Shown here: one piece after another, positions 62,698 to 64,000 of the stretch
How the letters are laid out: each line of letters starts with the position of its first letter
Numbering within the stretch: position 1 is the first letter of the stretch
Source: Cohnella silvisoli
GTDB taxonomy: Bacteria; Bacillota; Bacilli; Paenibacillales; Paenibacillaceae
DNA length: 64,000 nucleotides
Direction: 5' to 3'
Assembly: GCF_021190915.1 (NCBI RefSeq)
Contig: NZ_JAIOAP010000009.1
Span: 186,001-250,000, forward strand
Notes under the pieces: generated by a model
The model's database searches: none
What the model saw: only the letters and a program-made list of their open reading frames with translations
What the model was told of the DNA's origin: nothing
Program-made: the position numbers and the translations under genes

Positions 62698-64000
62698 TTA
62701 CCAGCCGGCAAGGCCTGCCGCTTTAGCAGCTGTATCCATGTTCTTTTGTAACGCCTTAGCAACCTCTACAGCCGTTTTATCCCCGCCGTATAGCGATTGC
62801 AATTCTTTGGCAAAATCCCCAATCGACACCGTCGTCAAGCCATTAAAAAATGGTGCAGCTTTTCCCGCGTCAACAATCGGTTTTAAATCCGCGGTTCCTT
62901 GATTCAAAGGAGCTTCAATACCTAACCAGCTTGGCATGGTTTTGGCAGCGTCATAATATTGTTTTAAAATCTCAGGCTCCGCTAAGTAGGCAAGCAACTC
63001 TTTGGCTTGCTCTACATTTGGCGAATTTTTAAGAGCATAGGCGGCTTGAGGATCGGAAATCCCGACAAAGCTGCCGGCTTCGAACGGCTGCGGGAACATC
63101 CCGATTGGCGCATCAGGATATTTGGCTAGCAGCGTCGGCAATGCCCAGTCGGCATTCACAACCATAGCGGATTTACCCGTAGCAAGCTCGTCAAGCGATA
63201 AATCGTAAGTGCCCGAAAATAGATTTTTATTCGCATATCCTTTATTCACGATATCCACTTGTTTTTGCAGTAAATCGATGAATTCGGGAATTTGGTCCAG
63301 CGTTACTTGGTGCGTATTGATTTTTTCCATCAGATCCGGTTGTTTGTCCAATAGGTTAGCAAAACCGCTGAACGAGAACACTTGCAGCGGCCAGCCATCT
63401 TTACCCGCTTCATAGAAAGGCGTAATCCCGGCTGCTTTGATTTTTTCGCTGACAGCCAACAATTCATCGTAGGTTTGGGGAACCGCCAGTCCTAAATCGG
63501 CAAAAACCTTCTTATTGTAAAGAACCCCGGATACGTTCATCCCACTGGTCGGAATGCCGTAGATTTTCCCGCCTTCATTCAAGTAATACTTGGTAATGGT
63601 GGGATTAACTCGTGACATATAGGGTTCGTCCGTCAATTCGACCAGATTTTTCTCGGGATTCAACTTTTTGATCGCGCTGCTCTGGCTGAAGAAGAACAAC
63701 ACGTCCGGTACATCCTTTGTTGCAAGTTTCGTTAATACCAATTGTTCGAAGTTATCCGAAACAATCTGCAGATCCACTTTATTGCCGCTTTTCTGTTCAT
63801 AACCTTTCATGATTTCCGCCCAAGGTCCCCCTTTGGCCCAATCGGCGTGCATCATAACTTTAAGCGTCACCGGATCTTTCTTAGGCGCAGCCGTCTCGGA
63901 AGCTTGCGCTTGTGCCGTTTCCGATGCGGTTGCGGATGCGGTTGCGGTTGATTCCGAAGATTCAGCCGCTTTCCCTCCGCACGCCGTCATGACGACCAAC
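62698..64000 (-). CDS. Sugar-binding lipoprotein of ABC importer (partial, N-terminus outside window)
   Basis: About 434 residues are visible. The sequence begins inside the signal peptide, with the lipobox VMTAC just inside the window (anchor Cys about seven codons from the edge), then a low-complexity Ser/Ala/Thr/Glu linker. The rest matches CUT1 family 1 binding proteins (GVLYNKKVFADLGLAVPQTYDE). Only the first 12-18 residues should be missing. It is the first visible gene of the operon with two permeases, the GH78-like enzyme and GH36. Confidence 0.92.
   Translation of the reverse strand, partial: LVVMTACGGKAAESSESTATASATASETAQAQASETAAPKKDPVTLKVMMHADWAKGGPWAEIMKGYEQKSGNKVDLQIVSDNFEQLVLTKLATKDVPDVLFFFSQSSAIKKLNPEKNLVELTDEPYMSRVNPTITKYYLNEGGKIYGIPTSGMNVSGVLYNKKVFADLGLAVPQTYDELLAVSEKIKAAGITPFYEAGKDGWPLQVFSFSGFANLLDKQPDLMEKINTHQVTLDQIPEFIDLLQKQVDIVNKGYANKNLFSGTYDLSLDELATGKSAMVVNADWALPTLLAKYPDAPIGMFPQPFEAGSFVGISDPQAAYALKNSPNVEQAKELLAYLAEPEILKQYYDAAKTMPSWLGIEAPLNQGTADLKPIVDAGKAAPFFNGLTTVSIGDFAKELQSLYGGDKTAVEVAKALQKNMDTAAKAAGLAGW

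Overview
The window looks like part of the chromosome of a Gram-positive, moderately GC-rich member of the Paenibacillaceae (Paenibacillus or Cohnella-like). The basis is the combination of strong AGGAGG-type ribosome binding sites, LplA/LplB/LplC-type sugar importers, YesM/YesN-type two-component systems, many AraC regulators and very large secreted multi-domain carbohydrate enzymes. The genus is an inference from gene content; there is no rRNA or other marker here. No tRNA, rRNA, CRISPR array or prophage was seen.

Almost the whole window is carbohydrate-catabolic. It holds five sugar ABC importers (two of them cut by the window ends, all without an ATPase gene), two histidine-kinase/response-regulator pairs, four complete AraC-type regulators plus one short AraC protein, one GntR-LacI regulator, three secreted glycan-active proteins and at least eight cytoplasmic glycan-processing enzymes.

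Layout. 1-4156 (minus): the start of an LplB/LplC permease operon, a membrane-bound AraC regulator upstream of it, and a short AraC protein. 4276-7182 (plus): a large cytoplasmic glycosidase-like protein with a malectin-like insertion. 7241-15789 (minus): sulfatase, response regulator, sensor kinase, binding protein and two permeases in one operon. 15932-19577 (minus): AraC regulator, desaturase-type oxygenase, Rieske ferredoxin and FAD reductase, a three-component set resembling rhizopine MocD/MocE/MocF and so possibly a sugar O-demethylase. 19629-20828: a genomic scar with a truncated TnpB and a decayed molybdopterin oxidoreductase. 20912-36755 (minus): a run of about 16 kb with two six-hairpin glycosidases, binding protein, a 1538-residue secreted beta-helix enzyme with five discoidin domains, two permeases and a DUF6259-type enzyme; a divergent AraC gene follows at 36911. 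38172-41895: GH38 alpha-mannosidase and a divergent GntR-LacI regulator. 41885-53173 (minus): response regulator, unusual tandem-sensor kinase, binding protein, two permeases and a secreted clan GH-D-like enzyme. 53287-56328 (minus): a secreted propeller-type protein under a promoter containing a perfect cre match. 56468-64000 (minus): binding protein (cut by the window end), two permeases, a GH78-like enzyme and a GH36 alpha-galactosidase.

How it may work (inference). The three secreted proteins cut or bind a complex glycan outside the cell, the importers take up oligosaccharides using a shared ATPase encoded elsewhere, and signal-less cytoplasmic enzymes remove sulfate, galactose, mannose, rhamnose-like and possibly methyl groups. 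The sulfatase operon and the 1-1286 importer operon share an almost identical terminator-plus-promoter arrangement, which suggests common control. A new-looking C-terminal module occurs six times in two otherwise unrelated secreted proteins.
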